From Mucilaginibacter xinganensis (GTDB lineage Bacteria > Bacteroidota > Bacteroidia > Sphingobacteriales > Sphingobacteriaceae), in assembly GCF_002257585.1 (NCBI RefSeq), contig NZ_CP022743.1, positions 310,001 to 374,000 on the forward strand: a stretch of 64,000 nucleotides of DNA, given 5' to 3'. Under the pieces are notes generated by a model, which did not search any database, had not been told where the DNA came from, and saw only the letters and a program-made list of their open reading frames with translations. Positions 26,348-35,293 of this stretch are shown piece by piece (positions within the stretch are counted from its first letter, which is position 1; each line of letters begins with the position of its first letter). The position numbers and the translations under genes were made by a program.

Positions 26348-26358
26348 AGTTTTACGTT

Positions 26359-26922
26359 TTAAATCCAGTTACGCTGAAGGCAAGCCCTTAAATTGATTTT
26401 GGCGCGATGAATGATCACCCAAAAGTTTGCTGCTGTTACTTTTAACTCTGTACAAATAAATTCTGTCGCTTCTTCATCAATATGCTTCATGGTAAATACG
26501 GCCATCCATAAAGCCGGAAGCTTTTGAAGACATTTTTTCATTATCTGCTCAAACTCCTTGCTCTCCAAACTGTCCTTCTCCTCTATCCCAAACTCTTTAG
26601 GCCCGCTTTCCCTGGTCCAGTGCCCGTCATCCGCATTAAAAAAATCACTTTGCTCCTTTTCTGCTTCCGCTACTGTTTTGTTTTGTAGCCCCGACGATCT
26701 TTTACGGTACACATCAATTATTTTATTTTTTAGGATAGCGGTAAGCCAGGTTCGCTCCGAGCTTTTACCTTCAAAATGCGTTGCACGCTGTAACGCGGCT
26801 AAAAAGGTTTCCTGCACCAGGTCCTTTGCGAGCTCTTCATCATTAATACGGGTAATAGCGAAGCCAAACAGGTAATCGGCATGTGCCGCCACCCAGTGAT
26901 GCGGATTAAGTTGATGATCCAT
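26359..26922 (-). CDS. ECF-type RNA polymerase sigma factor
   Basis: A 187-residue sigma factor with region 2 (YLFGFAITRINDEELAKDLV, TWLTAILKNKIIDVYRK) and region 4 (LPALWMAVFTMKHIDEEATE, LKVTAANFWVIIHRAKINLR). Between them is a longer acidic linker (FFNADDGHWTRESGPKEFG) typical of a Bacteroidota ECF group paired with a small zinc anti-sigma. Its regulon probably includes the exported protein downstream, by proximity only. Confidence 0.9.
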   Translation of the reverse strand: MDHQLNPHHWVAAHADYLFGFAITRINDEELAKDLVQETFLAALQRATHFEGKSSERTWLTAILKNKIIDVYRKRSSGLQNKTVAEAEKEQSDFFNADDGHWTRESGPKEFGIEEKDSLESKEFEQIMKKCLQKLPALWMAVFTMKHIDEEATEFICTELKVTAANFWVIIHRAKINLRACLQRNWI

Positions 26923-27270
26923 AAAAATTAAATAGCATGTAATTTTCCCGGATTAATCCGGATTTCACAAATTGAATTTCGCTGTATTTTATTTATTACC
27001 AAAACTGTATTATAGTTGTTTACACTTAGTCGTTAAGGTAGCTAAAACCTTACAGATAAATAAGAAAATTTGAGACCGTATCGTATTTGAATAATCTATC
27101 TTAATAAAGCAGGATATTGAGTCTTAAACCCGGTAACCCATCAAACAATTCAAATGACGGAAAAGAAGTTAGATGCTGCCATCCTTCGTTATTTCTTCTT
27201 TGGTGAATATTTTGATCATCAACTCTTTTATAGGTATTTTTGGTAAGTGGATCAAGTCGTACTATCAGCT
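26923..27270. other. Intergenic stretch with a possible short ORF
   Basis: Apart from the 30-codon frame at 27154-27246 nothing supportable is seen. It must hold the divergent promoters of the sigma gene and the DUF2200 gene, but no clear TAnnTTTG is seen. Confidence 0.35.
27154..27246 (+). CDS. Possible 30-residue ORF (MTEKKLDAAILRYFFFGEYF...)
   Basis: ATG to TAA gives 30 residues with an amphipathic start (MTEKKLDAAILRYFF) and an aromatic-rich end. It stops 24 bases before the DUF2200 ATG. It could be a leader peptide, the truncated 5' end of a lost gene, or chance. Confidence 0.25.
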   Translation: MTEKKLDAAILRYFFFGEYFDHQLFYRYFW

Positions 27271-27636
27271 ATGAACAACACCAACACACATGATGAACGT
27301 ATTGCAAAAATGACCTTCGCCTCGGTTTATCCCTTGTACCTTGCAAAAGTTGAGAGGAAAGGAAGAACAAAAGAGGAGCTGCAACAGGTGATAGAATGGC
27401 TAACCGGCTTCAATAATGAGAAACTGGAAGAACTAATTGAAGAAAAAGCAACTTTTGAAACATTCTTTCAAGGGGCATCGCTCAATCCTAATGCAGGCCT
27501 CATCACCGGGGTAATCTGTGGGTACCGTGTAGAAGAAATTGAAAATCCGTTGACGCAACAGGTTAGATATTTAGATAAGCTGGTGGATGAACTGGCGAAG
27601 GGGAGAAAGATGGAGAAGATCTTGCGAAACGCCTAA
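27271..27636 (+). CDS. DUF2200 family protein
   Basis: A 121-residue cytoplasmic protein with the family core RIAKMTFASVYPLYLAKVER, KGRTKEEL and VIEWLTGF. I place the start at ATG 27271 because MNNTNTHDERIAKM is the family-like beginning. No function is established for DUF2200. Confidence 0.87.
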   Translation: MNNTNTHDERIAKMTFASVYPLYLAKVERKGRTKEELQQVIEWLTGFNNEKLEELIEEKATFETFFQGASLNPNAGLITGVICGYRVEEIENPLTQQVRYLDKLVDELAKGRKMEKILRNA

Positions 27637-27885
27637 GAGTTTTGAAAACTGCTGTTGCGCAAAATATTCTGTGCTCAGCCAACTTATATCCAACTTGCCC
27701 GATCCGGATATAATTAAACCCGCCGAAAATATCGTCTCCCTCACTTAGCCAAGCTATTATTTCATAGCCGCGCCTATTCCAATTAATTCCCCGCATTTTA
27801 TAAAAAATAAATAAAACAAAATTTATTGTAAGGAAAACAAAAGTCATCCGACTAACCAGCAAAAACGTAAATCAAATTATAATAT

Positions 27886-28695
27886 ATGAAACCGATTAAA
27901 ACATTTAGCCTGGTTGCCGTACTTATAGCCGCAGCTTTGGCCTCAACAGCTTTTATAAATTTTAAGCCATTAAAAAAAGCTGCCGCCGCAAACAAGGGCT
28001 TTGCGGTTATTGAACTGTTTACTTCCGAAGGCTGTTCCAGCTGTCCGCCCGCTGATGCATTGGTTGCCAGAATTGAAAAAGAGAGTAAAGACAAGCCTGT
28101 TTATATTTTATCGTTCCACGTTGATTACTGGAACCGCTTGGGCTGGAAGGACCAGTTCAGCTCAGCCGATTTTTCAAAACGCCAAAGTGAATATTCAAGG
28201 TATTTAAACCTGCAGGGCGTTTATACTCCGCAAATAGTTGTAAACGGTAAAACAGAGTTTGTTGGTTCGGAAGAAGGAACCCTGCGTAATGCTATCCGTA
28301 CCAATCTGGAAAAATTATCATCGGCACAGGTTGAATTGAACATTTCGGCGATTGATCAAAAACAGGCAAGCCTTAATTATACTGTTGAAGGTGCGGATAA
28401 AAACACCGTTTTACAGGTGGCCGTTTTGGAAAAAGCAGCAACATCAAAAGTAACGCGCGGCGAAAATGACGGCCGCACGTTATCGCATGTTCAAATTGTG
28501 CGCGAATTACAGCAGGTAGCACTGGCCGCAAACAACGGCACAGCCAATATAGAATTGCCACATGGCTTTGATTCAAAAAACTGGGAAGTTATCGGCTTTC
28601 TACAAAACAGGACAACAGGTGCCATTACAGGCGCTGCAAGAGCCTCGTTTTCGGCTAACGCCATTGCTTCGGCAGCGGTAAAAGAAATGAAATAG
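27886..28695 (+). CDS. DUF1223 thioredoxin-like exported protein
   Basis: A 269-residue protein with an N-terminal hydrophobic segment (about 7-25) and a DUF1223 domain: VIELFTSEGCSSCPPAD contains the CxxC, followed by SFHVDYWNRLGWKD and VYTPQIVVNG. The fold is thioredoxin-like and an envelope redox role is likely. It lies just upstream of the cytochrome b/molybdoenzyme genes, but a long palindrome separates them. Confidence 0.88.
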   Translation: MKPIKTFSLVAVLIAAALASTAFINFKPLKKAAAANKGFAVIELFTSEGCSSCPPADALVARIEKESKDKPVYILSFHVDYWNRLGWKDQFSSADFSKRQSEYSRYLNLQGVYTPQIVVNGKTEFVGSEEGTLRNAIRTNLEKLSSAQVELNISAIDQKQASLNYTVEGADKNTVLQVAVLEKAATSKVTRGENDGRTLSHVQIVRELQQVALAANNGTANIELPHGFDSKNWEVIGFLQNRTTGAITGAARASFSANAIASAAVKEMK

Positions 28696-28713
28696 TATTA
28701 TTTAAGTATCTTT

Positions 28714-28749
28714 ACTTTTGGTTGGTTTGCATGCAAACTAACCAAAAGT
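28714..28749. repeat. 36-base near-perfect palindrome
   Basis: The two 18-base halves match except for one G-T pair. The first half reads ACTTTTGGTTGGTTTGCA. It sits 18 bases after the DUF1223 stop and 31 bases before the cytochrome b ATG. It could be a terminator (no clear T run follows) or a regulator binding site. Confidence 0.7.
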
Positions 28750-28780
28750 GCTTATAAATCATCCCGTCACAATTGAAATC

Positions 28781-29482
28781 ATGAAAGCCATAAAAGAAAA
28801 ACACTCATTAGCCATGCGGTGGTGCCATTGGGTAAACTTTCCCATCCTCACCATTATGATCTGGAGCGGCATGCTCATCTATTGGGGAAATGACGAATAC
28901 AGTTTTACCCTGTTTGGCCATACCTTTTTTCGTTTTTTTCCCGAATGGTTTTACAGCTATTTAAAAATCCCGCACCGCCTGGCAGAAGGGATGGCGTTCC
29001 ATTTCCTGTTTATGTGGTTTTTTACGCTGAACGGGGTTTTTTATATTTTATATACCATCATATCCGGCGACTGGCGGGAGCTGGTGCCTAAAAAGAATTC
29101 CTTCAAAGAGGCCTGGCAGGTTTTATTGCATGACCTGCATATCCGCAAAATGGCACCCCCTCAAAAAAAATACAATGCCGCGCAGCGGATAGCTTATTCC
29201 GCAATCATAGTTATGGGCCTTGGCTCGCTGGTTACCGGCCTGGCCATCTATAAGCCGGTACAATTTTATTATTTAACGTGGCTTTGCGGAGGTTATCATT
29301 TTGCCAGAATCCTGCATTTTGCTTTAACCCTGGGTTATGTTTTCTTTTTTGTGATTCATATTGTGCAGGTTGTGCTGGCAGGATGGAATAATTTCCGGTC
29401 TGTTATCTCCGGCTTTGAAGTAGTTAATGAAACACCAATCCCCGCTATTGAAAAAACAAACAACGATGAGCAATCCAAATAA
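28781..29482 (+). CDS. Cytochrome b561-type membrane subunit
   Basis: A 233-residue protein with four or five membrane helices and haem-ligand candidates in HSLAMRWCHWVNFP, HRLAEGMAFHFLFMW, YHFARILHFALTLG and FFVIHIVQ. It resembles the Ni-hydrogenase/thiosulfate-reductase cytochrome b family. The ATG at 28781 is chosen because it starts MKAIKEKHS. Its end overlaps the molybdopterin oxidoreductase gene by 17 bases, so it should carry electrons between quinone and that enzyme. Confidence 0.88.
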   Translation: MKAIKEKHSLAMRWCHWVNFPILTIMIWSGMLIYWGNDEYSFTLFGHTFFRFFPEWFYSYLKIPHRLAEGMAFHFLFMWFFTLNGVFYILYTIISGDWRELVPKKNSFKEAWQVLLHDLHIRKMAPPQKKYNAAQRIAYSAIIVMGLGSLVTGLAIYKPVQFYYLTWLCGGYHFARILHFALTLGYVFFFVIHIVQVVLAGWNNFRSVISGFEVVNETPIPAIEKTNNDEQSK

Positions 29483-30260
29483 AAACCAAAAAAAGAAGGA
29501 ACTTACCGTTCAGCAAAAAATTAACAGGCGCAACTTTATCTCGTTTGCCAGTTTTACCGTATTGGCTGGTGGCGCTTATGGCGGCTGGCGGTGGTTGTAT
29601 AAATCGCCCCAGGAAGCAGCAGGTGGCATTACGGCAGGTGCGCACAAACCGCTGCGCAGGGCATTGAACAAAACCGAGCTGATTTTCAGAAGGGTGTTCA
29701 GCAACAATCACCTCGTTAAAACCTATCCGAAATCAATGGCGGCCAGGCATATTCGCGTTAACAGCGATATTGGCATTGAAGCCGCCAAAAAATTCGACCC
29801 TGCAACATGGACTTTAAACGTGGTTAAAAAAGGCGGAGAGGTACTGAACCTTAGTTTACAGGAGATAATGGCCCTGCCGAAAACCGAAATTATTTATGAC
29901 TTTAAATGTGTGGAGGGATGGGACCAGATCTCGCACTGGGGCGGTGTAAAATTCAGCGATTTTATAAAGCACTATCAGCTGGATGATTATGCTAAAATGG
30001 AATACGTGGGGATGGAAACGCCTGATAAAACCTACTACGTTGGTTTGGATATGCCAAGTGCCATGCACCCGCAAACCCTGCTGGCCTACGAGATGAATGA
30101 TAAACTATTGCCCCTGGAGCATGGAGCGCCATTACGCCTCATCATTCCCGTTAAATACGGCATAAAAAATCTTAAACGCATTGGCAATATGACCTTCAGT
30201 AATACCCGCCCGCGCGATTACTGGGCCGAAGCAGGATATGATTATTATTCGGGATTATAA
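29466..30260 (+). CDS. Tat-exported molybdopterin-dependent oxidoreductase
   Basis: A 264-residue sulfite-oxidase-fold protein with a twin-arginine signal (INRRNFISFASF) and the molybdenum-ligand cysteine in DFKCVEGWDQISHWGG. MLLEHGAPLRLIIP-like sequence (LPLEHGAPLRLIIPVKYG) is typical. Like MsrP/YedY it pairs with a membrane cytochrome, but the partner here is of the b561 type rather than MsrQ. Substrate unknown. The modABC genes 5 kb upstream could supply its metal. Confidence 0.9.
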   Translation: MSNPNKNQKKKELTVQQKINRRNFISFASFTVLAGGAYGGWRWLYKSPQEAAGGITAGAHKPLRRALNKTELIFRRVFSNNHLVKTYPKSMAARHIRVNSDIGIEAAKKFDPATWTLNVVKKGGEVLNLSLQEIMALPKTEIIYDFKCVEGWDQISHWGGVKFSDFIKHYQLDDYAKMEYVGMETPDKTYYVGLDMPSAMHPQTLLAYEMNDKLLPLEHGAPLRLIIPVKYGIKNLKRIGNMTFSNTRPRDYWAEAGYDYYSGL

Positions 30261-30310
30261 TTAGCAGCTAACAAATAGGTAACAGATCAGCATACAATTA
30301 AACCACTTTA

Positions 30311-30348
30311 CGTAACCCGGCATCAATTAGGTGCCGGGTTGCGGTGTT
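30311..30348 (+). terminator. Rho-independent terminator after molybdoenzyme operon
   Basis: A 12-bp stem with one G-T pair (CGTAACCCGGCA / TGCCGGGTTGCG), 9-base loop, followed by GTGTTTTT. Confidence 0.8.
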
Positions 30349-30450
30349 TTTGGCTACATCCATAAATGTATGTTAACAAAAGTGTTGCGGTGTGAAATAG
30401 TATTTAGGCATTCACTCAATATTTATGTTATTATTGTATTTAATTGATAT

Positions 30451-31812
30451 ATGCCGGGTGAAAAACTGCCTTTTTCTAAACAGCTAGCCTACGCCTGCGG
30501 GATGATTGGCTGGAGTATCATGACCAATATCATTATTGTGATGCTGCCCTATTTTTACCTGCCACCATCAAGCTCAGGACTTACTCCCTTTGTACCACAG
30601 CTTTTGCTATTCGGAGTGCTTAATATTATGTCGCTTATTGCAGCTTCGGGGCGACTTGTCGATGCTGTTTTTGATCCGTTTATTGCTTCTTTAAGTGATA
30701 AAAGCAATAACAAAAACGGGCGTCGCATTCCATTTATGAAATGGGCCATCTTACCTGCTATTCTTTTTTGTGCCCTTACCTTTTGCCCGCTGGTAAAAAC
30801 AGAAAGTATTGATAATGCAATTTGGTTAACGTTTACACTCATCTTTTTTTTCATGAGTGTAACCACTTACATAATTCCTTACAATGCGCTGCTACCCGAA
30901 CTTACCAGCACAGCCGCCGAAAAGGTTAAGCTGTCGTCTTTCCAACAGGTTGGGTTTGTTATTGGCATTATTATAAGCGCCCTGGTAAATAATTTTGCTG
31001 ACCTTGTACAGTCCGGATTTCATGTAGCCAACCGCGACACGGCTGTTCAATATACCATATGGGGGCTTTGTGTTTTTGCGGGGTTAATAATGCTGGTGCC
31101 TGTTTTTGCTATTGATGAGAAAAAGTACTCTGAAAGCAAGCCCTCGCACCTGCCTATACTGCCTGCTATCCGCAAAACGTTTAGCCAGCCCAATTTTAAA
31201 TACTACCTGATTTCTGACTTTTCGTTTTACATGGCGTTAAGCATCATATCAAGCGGGCTGTTATTCTTTATTACGGTATTACTCCCCTTGCCCGAATCAA
31301 TGGGCGGTTTATTAATGGGGGTAATGGTGCTGGTATCGCTGGTCTTTTATCCTTTGATTAATTATTTGTCGAAAAAAATAGGGAAGAAACCTATTGTGTT
31401 GTTTTCATTTGCCCTGTTAAGCCTGATATTTGCGATGATCTACTTCCTGGGAAAACTGCCGCTATCACCAAAAGTACAGGTTTTTACCCTGGTGCTTTTA
31501 GCTGCTTTTCCGCTGGCTTCACTGGGGATTTTGCCAAATGCCATACTTGCCGAAATTGCCGAAAAAGATGCCATTGAAACAGGCGAGAACCGCGAGGGGA
31601 TGTTTTTTGCGGTTAAATACCTGTTTGTAAAAATGGGGCAAACCCTGGGTATTGCCTTATTTGCTTTCCTTACTGTTTATGGAAAAGATCCGGGGCATGA
31701 CTATGGCCTGCGCCTTAACGGCGTATGCGGCTTTGCCCTTTGCATGATCGCGTTTTTATTTTTTACACGCTTTAAGGAGAAGCCGGATAAAGAACCGGCG
31801 GGCGGAAAGTAA
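30451..31812 (+). CDS. GPH/MelB-type MFS transporter
   Basis: A 453-residue protein with 12 predicted helices. N-terminal KLPFSKQLAYACGMIGWSI, the loop DAVFDPFIASLSDKSNNKNG and GRRIPFMKWAILPA are the glycoside-pentoside-hexuronide symporter signatures. It should import a sugar or glycoside with a cation. It is monocistronic. The beta-glucan enzymes lie 8 kb away, so a shared substrate is possible but unproven. Confidence 0.9.
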   Translation: MPGEKLPFSKQLAYACGMIGWSIMTNIIIVMLPYFYLPPSSSGLTPFVPQLLLFGVLNIMSLIAASGRLVDAVFDPFIASLSDKSNNKNGRRIPFMKWAILPAILFCALTFCPLVKTESIDNAIWLTFTLIFFFMSVTTYIIPYNALLPELTSTAAEKVKLSSFQQVGFVIGIIISALVNNFADLVQSGFHVANRDTAVQYTIWGLCVFAGLIMLVPVFAIDEKKYSESKPSHLPILPAIRKTFSQPNFKYYLISDFSFYMALSIISSGLLFFITVLLPLPESMGGLLMGVMVLVSLVFYPLINYLSKKIGKKPIVLFSFALLSLIFAMIYFLGKLPLSPKVQVFTLVLLAAFPLASLGILPNAILAEIAEKDAIETGENREGMFFAVKYLFVKMGQTLGIALFAFLTVYGKDPGHDYGLRLNGVCGFALCMIAFLFFTRFKEKPDKEPAGGK

Positions 31813-31846
31813 GCTGCAACACGTTTTAATTTACCCACGGCAACGT

Positions 31847-33085
31847 TTACCGGCTTGTATTATTAGGCCTTGCGTACACCAAATGCATTACATTTATGTT
31901 ACGCATGGCAAATGCTGCTTCGCAATAGCACAGGTAATAATTCCATTTACGGATAAAAGTTTCATCAAAACCCAGTGCTTTTACTTTACCCAGGTTAGCG
32001 TTAAAGGCTTCGTACCACAACTTAAGGGTTTTTGCATAATCAAGGCCAATATCTTTCAGGTCAACCAGGGTAAGATCGCCGGTGCGGTTGATTGATTTGT
32101 TGATGGCTCCCACAGAGGGCAATAACGACCCTGGGAAAATATGCTTCTGGATCCAATCCACCCCTTTTCTAAGGCTCTCGAACCTTGAATCGGGCGAGGT
32201 AATCACCTGGATCGCCAAAATGCCGTTCTTCTTCAGCAATTCGTGGCATTTCTTGAAGTAAACGTCCATAAAATCATACCCGACCGCTTCCAGCATTTCA
32301 ACAGATACAATCTTATCAAAAGTGCCGTCCATCAACCGGTAGTCTTTTAGCAGGATGTTTACTTTATGGCTTAATCCGGCGGCCTCAACACGTTCAACTG
32401 CAAGTTTGTGCTGCTCTTCAGAAATTGTTAACGAAGTTACTTTGCACCCGTAAGTTTTTGCCATATATATGGCATTGCCACCCCAGCCGCTGCCAATTTC
32501 AAGCACATGGTCGGCTGGCTTTAAATGAAGCTGGCGGCATAAACGGTCGTACTTGGCCAATTGGGCCTCTTCAAGGCTTAGCCCATCTTTATAGAAATAT
32601 GCGCTGGAGTAAGTCATGGTAGGATCAAGAAAGCTGGCAAAAAAATCATTATTCAGATCATAATGTTCTGAAATGTTTTTGCGCGATCCTTCAACCGTAT
32701 TGGCCCGTTTAAAATGCGAAAGCCTGTTATATAGTTTGAGCAGGTTGAGCGATAGCGCCTGTACCTTACTGCCGGAAACGCCGGGTGCATTATCAATGTT
32801 AAGCAACACCCAATTTATAACATGGGTAATATTATCAGTATCCCAAAGGCCCTCAACATAAGCTTCGCCGAAACCTATATCGCCAAATAAAATTATACGT
32901 TTATAAAACGCGTCATCATTAACCACAATGTTTGCGCTGATGTTCCCTTCTCCGTTGCCAATTATAATTTCTTCGCCACCGGGCAAGGTAAGGTATAAAG
33001 TTCCTTTATCCATTTTACACAGGAATTTTAAAACAAGGTCCTGGTAAAAGCCGCTTTTTTTAACGATTGAAATAGTATTAGCCAT
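31847..33085 (-). CDS. Cyclopropane-fatty-acyl-phospholipid synthase family methyltransferase (first copy)
   Basis: At 412 residues it is full length for the CFA synthase family: an N-terminal lipid-binding domain (about 1-140), then a SAM methyltransferase fold with LEIGSGWGGNAIYMAK near residue 195, KIVSVEMLEAVG and FIRKWNYYLCYCEAAF. CFA synthases transfer a methylene to unsaturated acyl chains of phospholipids in the membrane; homologues add methyl groups instead. It is the last gene of a seven-gene minus-strand group. Which product it makes is not readable. Confidence 0.93.
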   Translation of the reverse strand: MANTISIVKKSGFYQDLVLKFLCKMDKGTLYLTLPGGEEIIIGNGEGNISANIVVNDDAFYKRIILFGDIGFGEAYVEGLWDTDNITHVINWVLLNIDNAPGVSGSKVQALSLNLLKLYNRLSHFKRANTVEGSRKNISEHYDLNNDFFASFLDPTMTYSSAYFYKDGLSLEEAQLAKYDRLCRQLHLKPADHVLEIGSGWGGNAIYMAKTYGCKVTSLTISEEQHKLAVERVEAAGLSHKVNILLKDYRLMDGTFDKIVSVEMLEAVGYDFMDVYFKKCHELLKKNGILAIQVITSPDSRFESLRKGVDWIQKHIFPGSLLPSVGAINKSINRTGDLTLVDLKDIGLDYAKTLKLWYEAFNANLGKVKALGFDETFIRKWNYYLCYCEAAFAMRNINVMHLVYARPNNTSR

Positions 33086-33168
33086 GGTTTAAAGTGTCTG
33101 CAAATTTGCTATTGTAATAATTACGTAAACTAATCGGTTAAAAGTTTTATTAAGGTACAAATTTGATG

Positions 33169-33963
33169 TCAATTATAAGGCCTGTACACTTCTTTTTGAA
33201 GATGCAGGTCATCATCTTTTTTATGATATGGAATTTTCTTTAACCATAGTTTCAACGCCTGCCAATGGATAAGCCCAATCACTTTTAGTGTAATAAGCGG
33301 GAAGCTTAAAAAGTATCGCAGCAAAGTTGAATCGGTCAGCGGCTTACGAACGCCGTTTAACGTACTGATAAAAAAGCGTTTTCCCTCTTTATCATAATCA
33401 TCTATCCTCACCTGCAGCTTTTCGCCGGGAATCTGAAGGTTAAAATCAAAATTAGTATCCATTTCAATAAACGGCGAAACATAAAAATACTTTCCCGTAT
33501 TCAATTGGAAACCCTCATCCTGTTTTGCTTCTGCGCCTAAAAAATACGGTTTCAGCTCCAAAAAGGTATTGCAAACCTCAACAACAGCGCACACCGGTTG
33601 GTTTTGCTCGTTATAACAAAAATAAAACGATACCGGGTTAAATTGGTAGCCCAGTGTACAAAGATTGGTTAAAACCATTATTCGGCCATTCCCAATGTCA
33701 ACCCCATTGCTTTGCAGGTACGTTGTGAGGTGCTGCCTGGTATTTTTTGATTTATCCGGGTTTTCCCGGGGTAACTGCAGATGATCCTGATCCCTAAAGT
33801 TAAAAAGATTGAACCTGTTACGGCTCATAAATTTTAACCGTTTACTCAATACATCAATCTCATCCAAATCCAGGTAAAACATAAACACGTCATAGTGAAA
33901 CCGGTGTGCTTTTGGCGCCAACCGGTTATGCATTACGCGGGCTTTATAGAGACAGGAATTCAT
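33169..33963 (-). CDS. DUF1365 family protein
   Basis: A 264-residue protein starting MNSCLYKARVMHNRLAPKAH and containing the typical HRFHYDVFMFYLDLDE, TNLCTLGYQFNPVSFYFCY and ETNFDF-like (MDTNFDFNLQIPGEKLQV) stretches. DUF1365 genes are found again and again beside CFA-synthase-like and FAD oxidoreductase genes, as here. No enzymatic activity is known to me with certainty; a role in acyl-chain modification is inferred from that linkage. Confidence 0.92.
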   Translation of the reverse strand: MNSCLYKARVMHNRLAPKAHRFHYDVFMFYLDLDEIDVLSKRLKFMSRNRFNLFNFRDQDHLQLPRENPDKSKNTRQHLTTYLQSNGVDIGNGRIMVLTNLCTLGYQFNPVSFYFCYNEQNQPVCAVVEVCNTFLELKPYFLGAEAKQDEGFQLNTGKYFYVSPFIEMDTNFDFNLQIPGEKLQVRIDDYDKEGKRFFISTLNGVRKPLTDSTLLRYFLSFPLITLKVIGLIHWQALKLWLKKIPYHKKDDDLHLQKEVYRPYN

Positions 33964-34021
33964 GATGTAATTTACGGAAAAATATATATTTTGAGGTGTA
34001 GTTACCTATGTGGCTGACGTA

Positions 34022-35293
34022 TTACTGATAAATTTTCTTCCCCAAAAGTTGCGAACAGAGCTGAACCGCGCTGGCAAATGCATCTTCATGAAAGCCATAT
34101 TTAAAATAGCTGCCGCAAAAATATACCGGCCCATTTTCATTCAGCTGATGCAGTTCGGCCTGGGCATTTATTGCAGGCACGTCAAACAAGGGGTGGTCAT
34201 AATCCAGCTCCCTGATTATTTTTTTTGGGTCGAGGCCATCATGCGGGTTGATAGAAACGAAATAATCCTTTTTTTCGGATACGCCCTGCAGTCTGTTCAT
34301 CCAGTAAATGGTGGTGGGTGTAGGTTCCCCTTCCTGCATCTTAATGCTGTAGTTCCAGCTGCTCCATGCGAGTTTAGCTTTTGGCATTATGCTTTTATCG
34401 GTATGTAAAACGGCTTTATTATACTGGTATTTAAAATTGGCCAGCAGCCGCTGTTCAGCGGCGGTTGGCGTTTCCAGCATCCTCAATGCCTGGTCGCCAT
34501 GTGCTGCAATAATCACCCTGTCAAAAGTTTTCTGCGAGCCGTCCGATGCGTGGATCGTGACTTTCCCATTCTCGCGTACCACTTTCAGGGCCTTGCGGTT
34601 TACTTTTATCTTATCTTTAAATGGCTTGATGAGGATCTCGCGGTATGACTGGCTCCCGTTTTGAAGGGTGTACCACTGGTGCTGGGTATCCAAACCTAAA
34701 AAACCATGGTTCAGGAAAAAACGGATCAGGGTCACCGCAGGGAAATCCAACATTTGTTTCATCGGGGTGGACCATACCGCCGAGCTCATGGGCACCAGGT
34801 ATTTCCAAAGCATCTCTTCGCCAAACCCAAACTCCTTAATATATCTGCCTATCGAATAATCCGCATACTTCGGATCATCCAGAATCTTCATGCTTTCCTT
34901 ATTAAACCGGCCAATCTGTTTCAGCATCTTAATATATTTCAGGTTGAATATATTTTTTCGCTGCGCAAATAAGTGGTTAACGCTCGATCCGCTATATTCC
35001 AGCCCGCTTGGCATGTGCTGCACACTGAACGACATATCCGTTTTCTTTATCGGCGCCTTTATTTCATCAAACAACTTGCATAAATTCGGGTAGGTTTCAA
35101 AGTTAAAAACCATAAACCCGGTGTCAACATACACAGGCTTTCCTTCTTCATCAACAGTTACGGTATTGGTATGGCCGCCAACGTAATCATTTTGCTCGTA
35201 AATGGTTAAGTCGGTACTTTTATGCAAAAAATGCCCGCATCCCATCCCGGCTATGCCTGTGCCTATTATCGCAGTTTTATGGGTATTCATCAT
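34022..35293 (-). CDS. FAD/NAD(P)-binding oxidoreductase (amine-oxidase fold)
   Basis: A 423-residue flavoprotein with the N-terminal dinucleotide motif AIIGTGIAGMGCGHFL, a GG doublet in YVGGHTNTV and the C-terminal FAD-binding GPVYFCGSYFKYGFHEDAFA. Two ATGs three bases apart (35293, 35290) are possible starts; both overlap the end of the hydrolase gene. Plant cyclopropane synthases carry a related FAD domain fused N-terminally, which supports a role with the CFA-like enzymes of this operon. Confidence 0.92.
   Translation of the reverse strand: MMNTHKTAIIGTGIAGMGCGHFLHKSTDLTIYEQNDYVGGHTNTVTVDEEGKPVYVDTGFMVFNFETYPNLCKLFDEIKAPIKKTDMSFSVQHMPSGLEYSGSSVNHLFAQRKNIFNLKYIKMLKQIGRFNKESMKILDDPKYADYSIGRYIKEFGFGEEMLWKYLVPMSSAVWSTPMKQMLDFPAVTLIRFFLNHGFLGLDTQHQWYTLQNGSQSYREILIKPFKDKIKVNRKALKVVRENGKVTIHASDGSQKTFDRVIIAAHGDQALRMLETPTAAEQRLLANFKYQYNKAVLHTDKSIMPKAKLAWSSWNYSIKMQEGEPTPTTIYWMNRLQGVSEKKDYFVSINPHDGLDPKKIIRELDYDHPLFDVPAINAQAELHQLNENGPVYFCGSYFKYGFHEDAFASAVQLCSQLLGKKIYQ

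Noticed and set aside
26558..26875. 105-codon plus-strand frame opposite the ECF sigma gene
   Set aside because: It is the reverse complement of conserved sigma regions 2 to 4 and is Ser/Leu-rich, as antisense frames often are.
27563..27862. 99-codon minus-strand frame between DUF2200 and DUF1223
   Set aside because: It overlaps the 3' end of DUF2200, has a Ser/Pro-rich end that is the antisense of that gene, no family resemblance and no promoter; a start at 27799 would give about 78 residues but nothing supports it.
34010..34408. 132-codon plus-strand frame opposite the FAD oxidoreductase end
   Set aside because: The minus-strand gene has clear FAD motifs through this region; the plus frame shows none.
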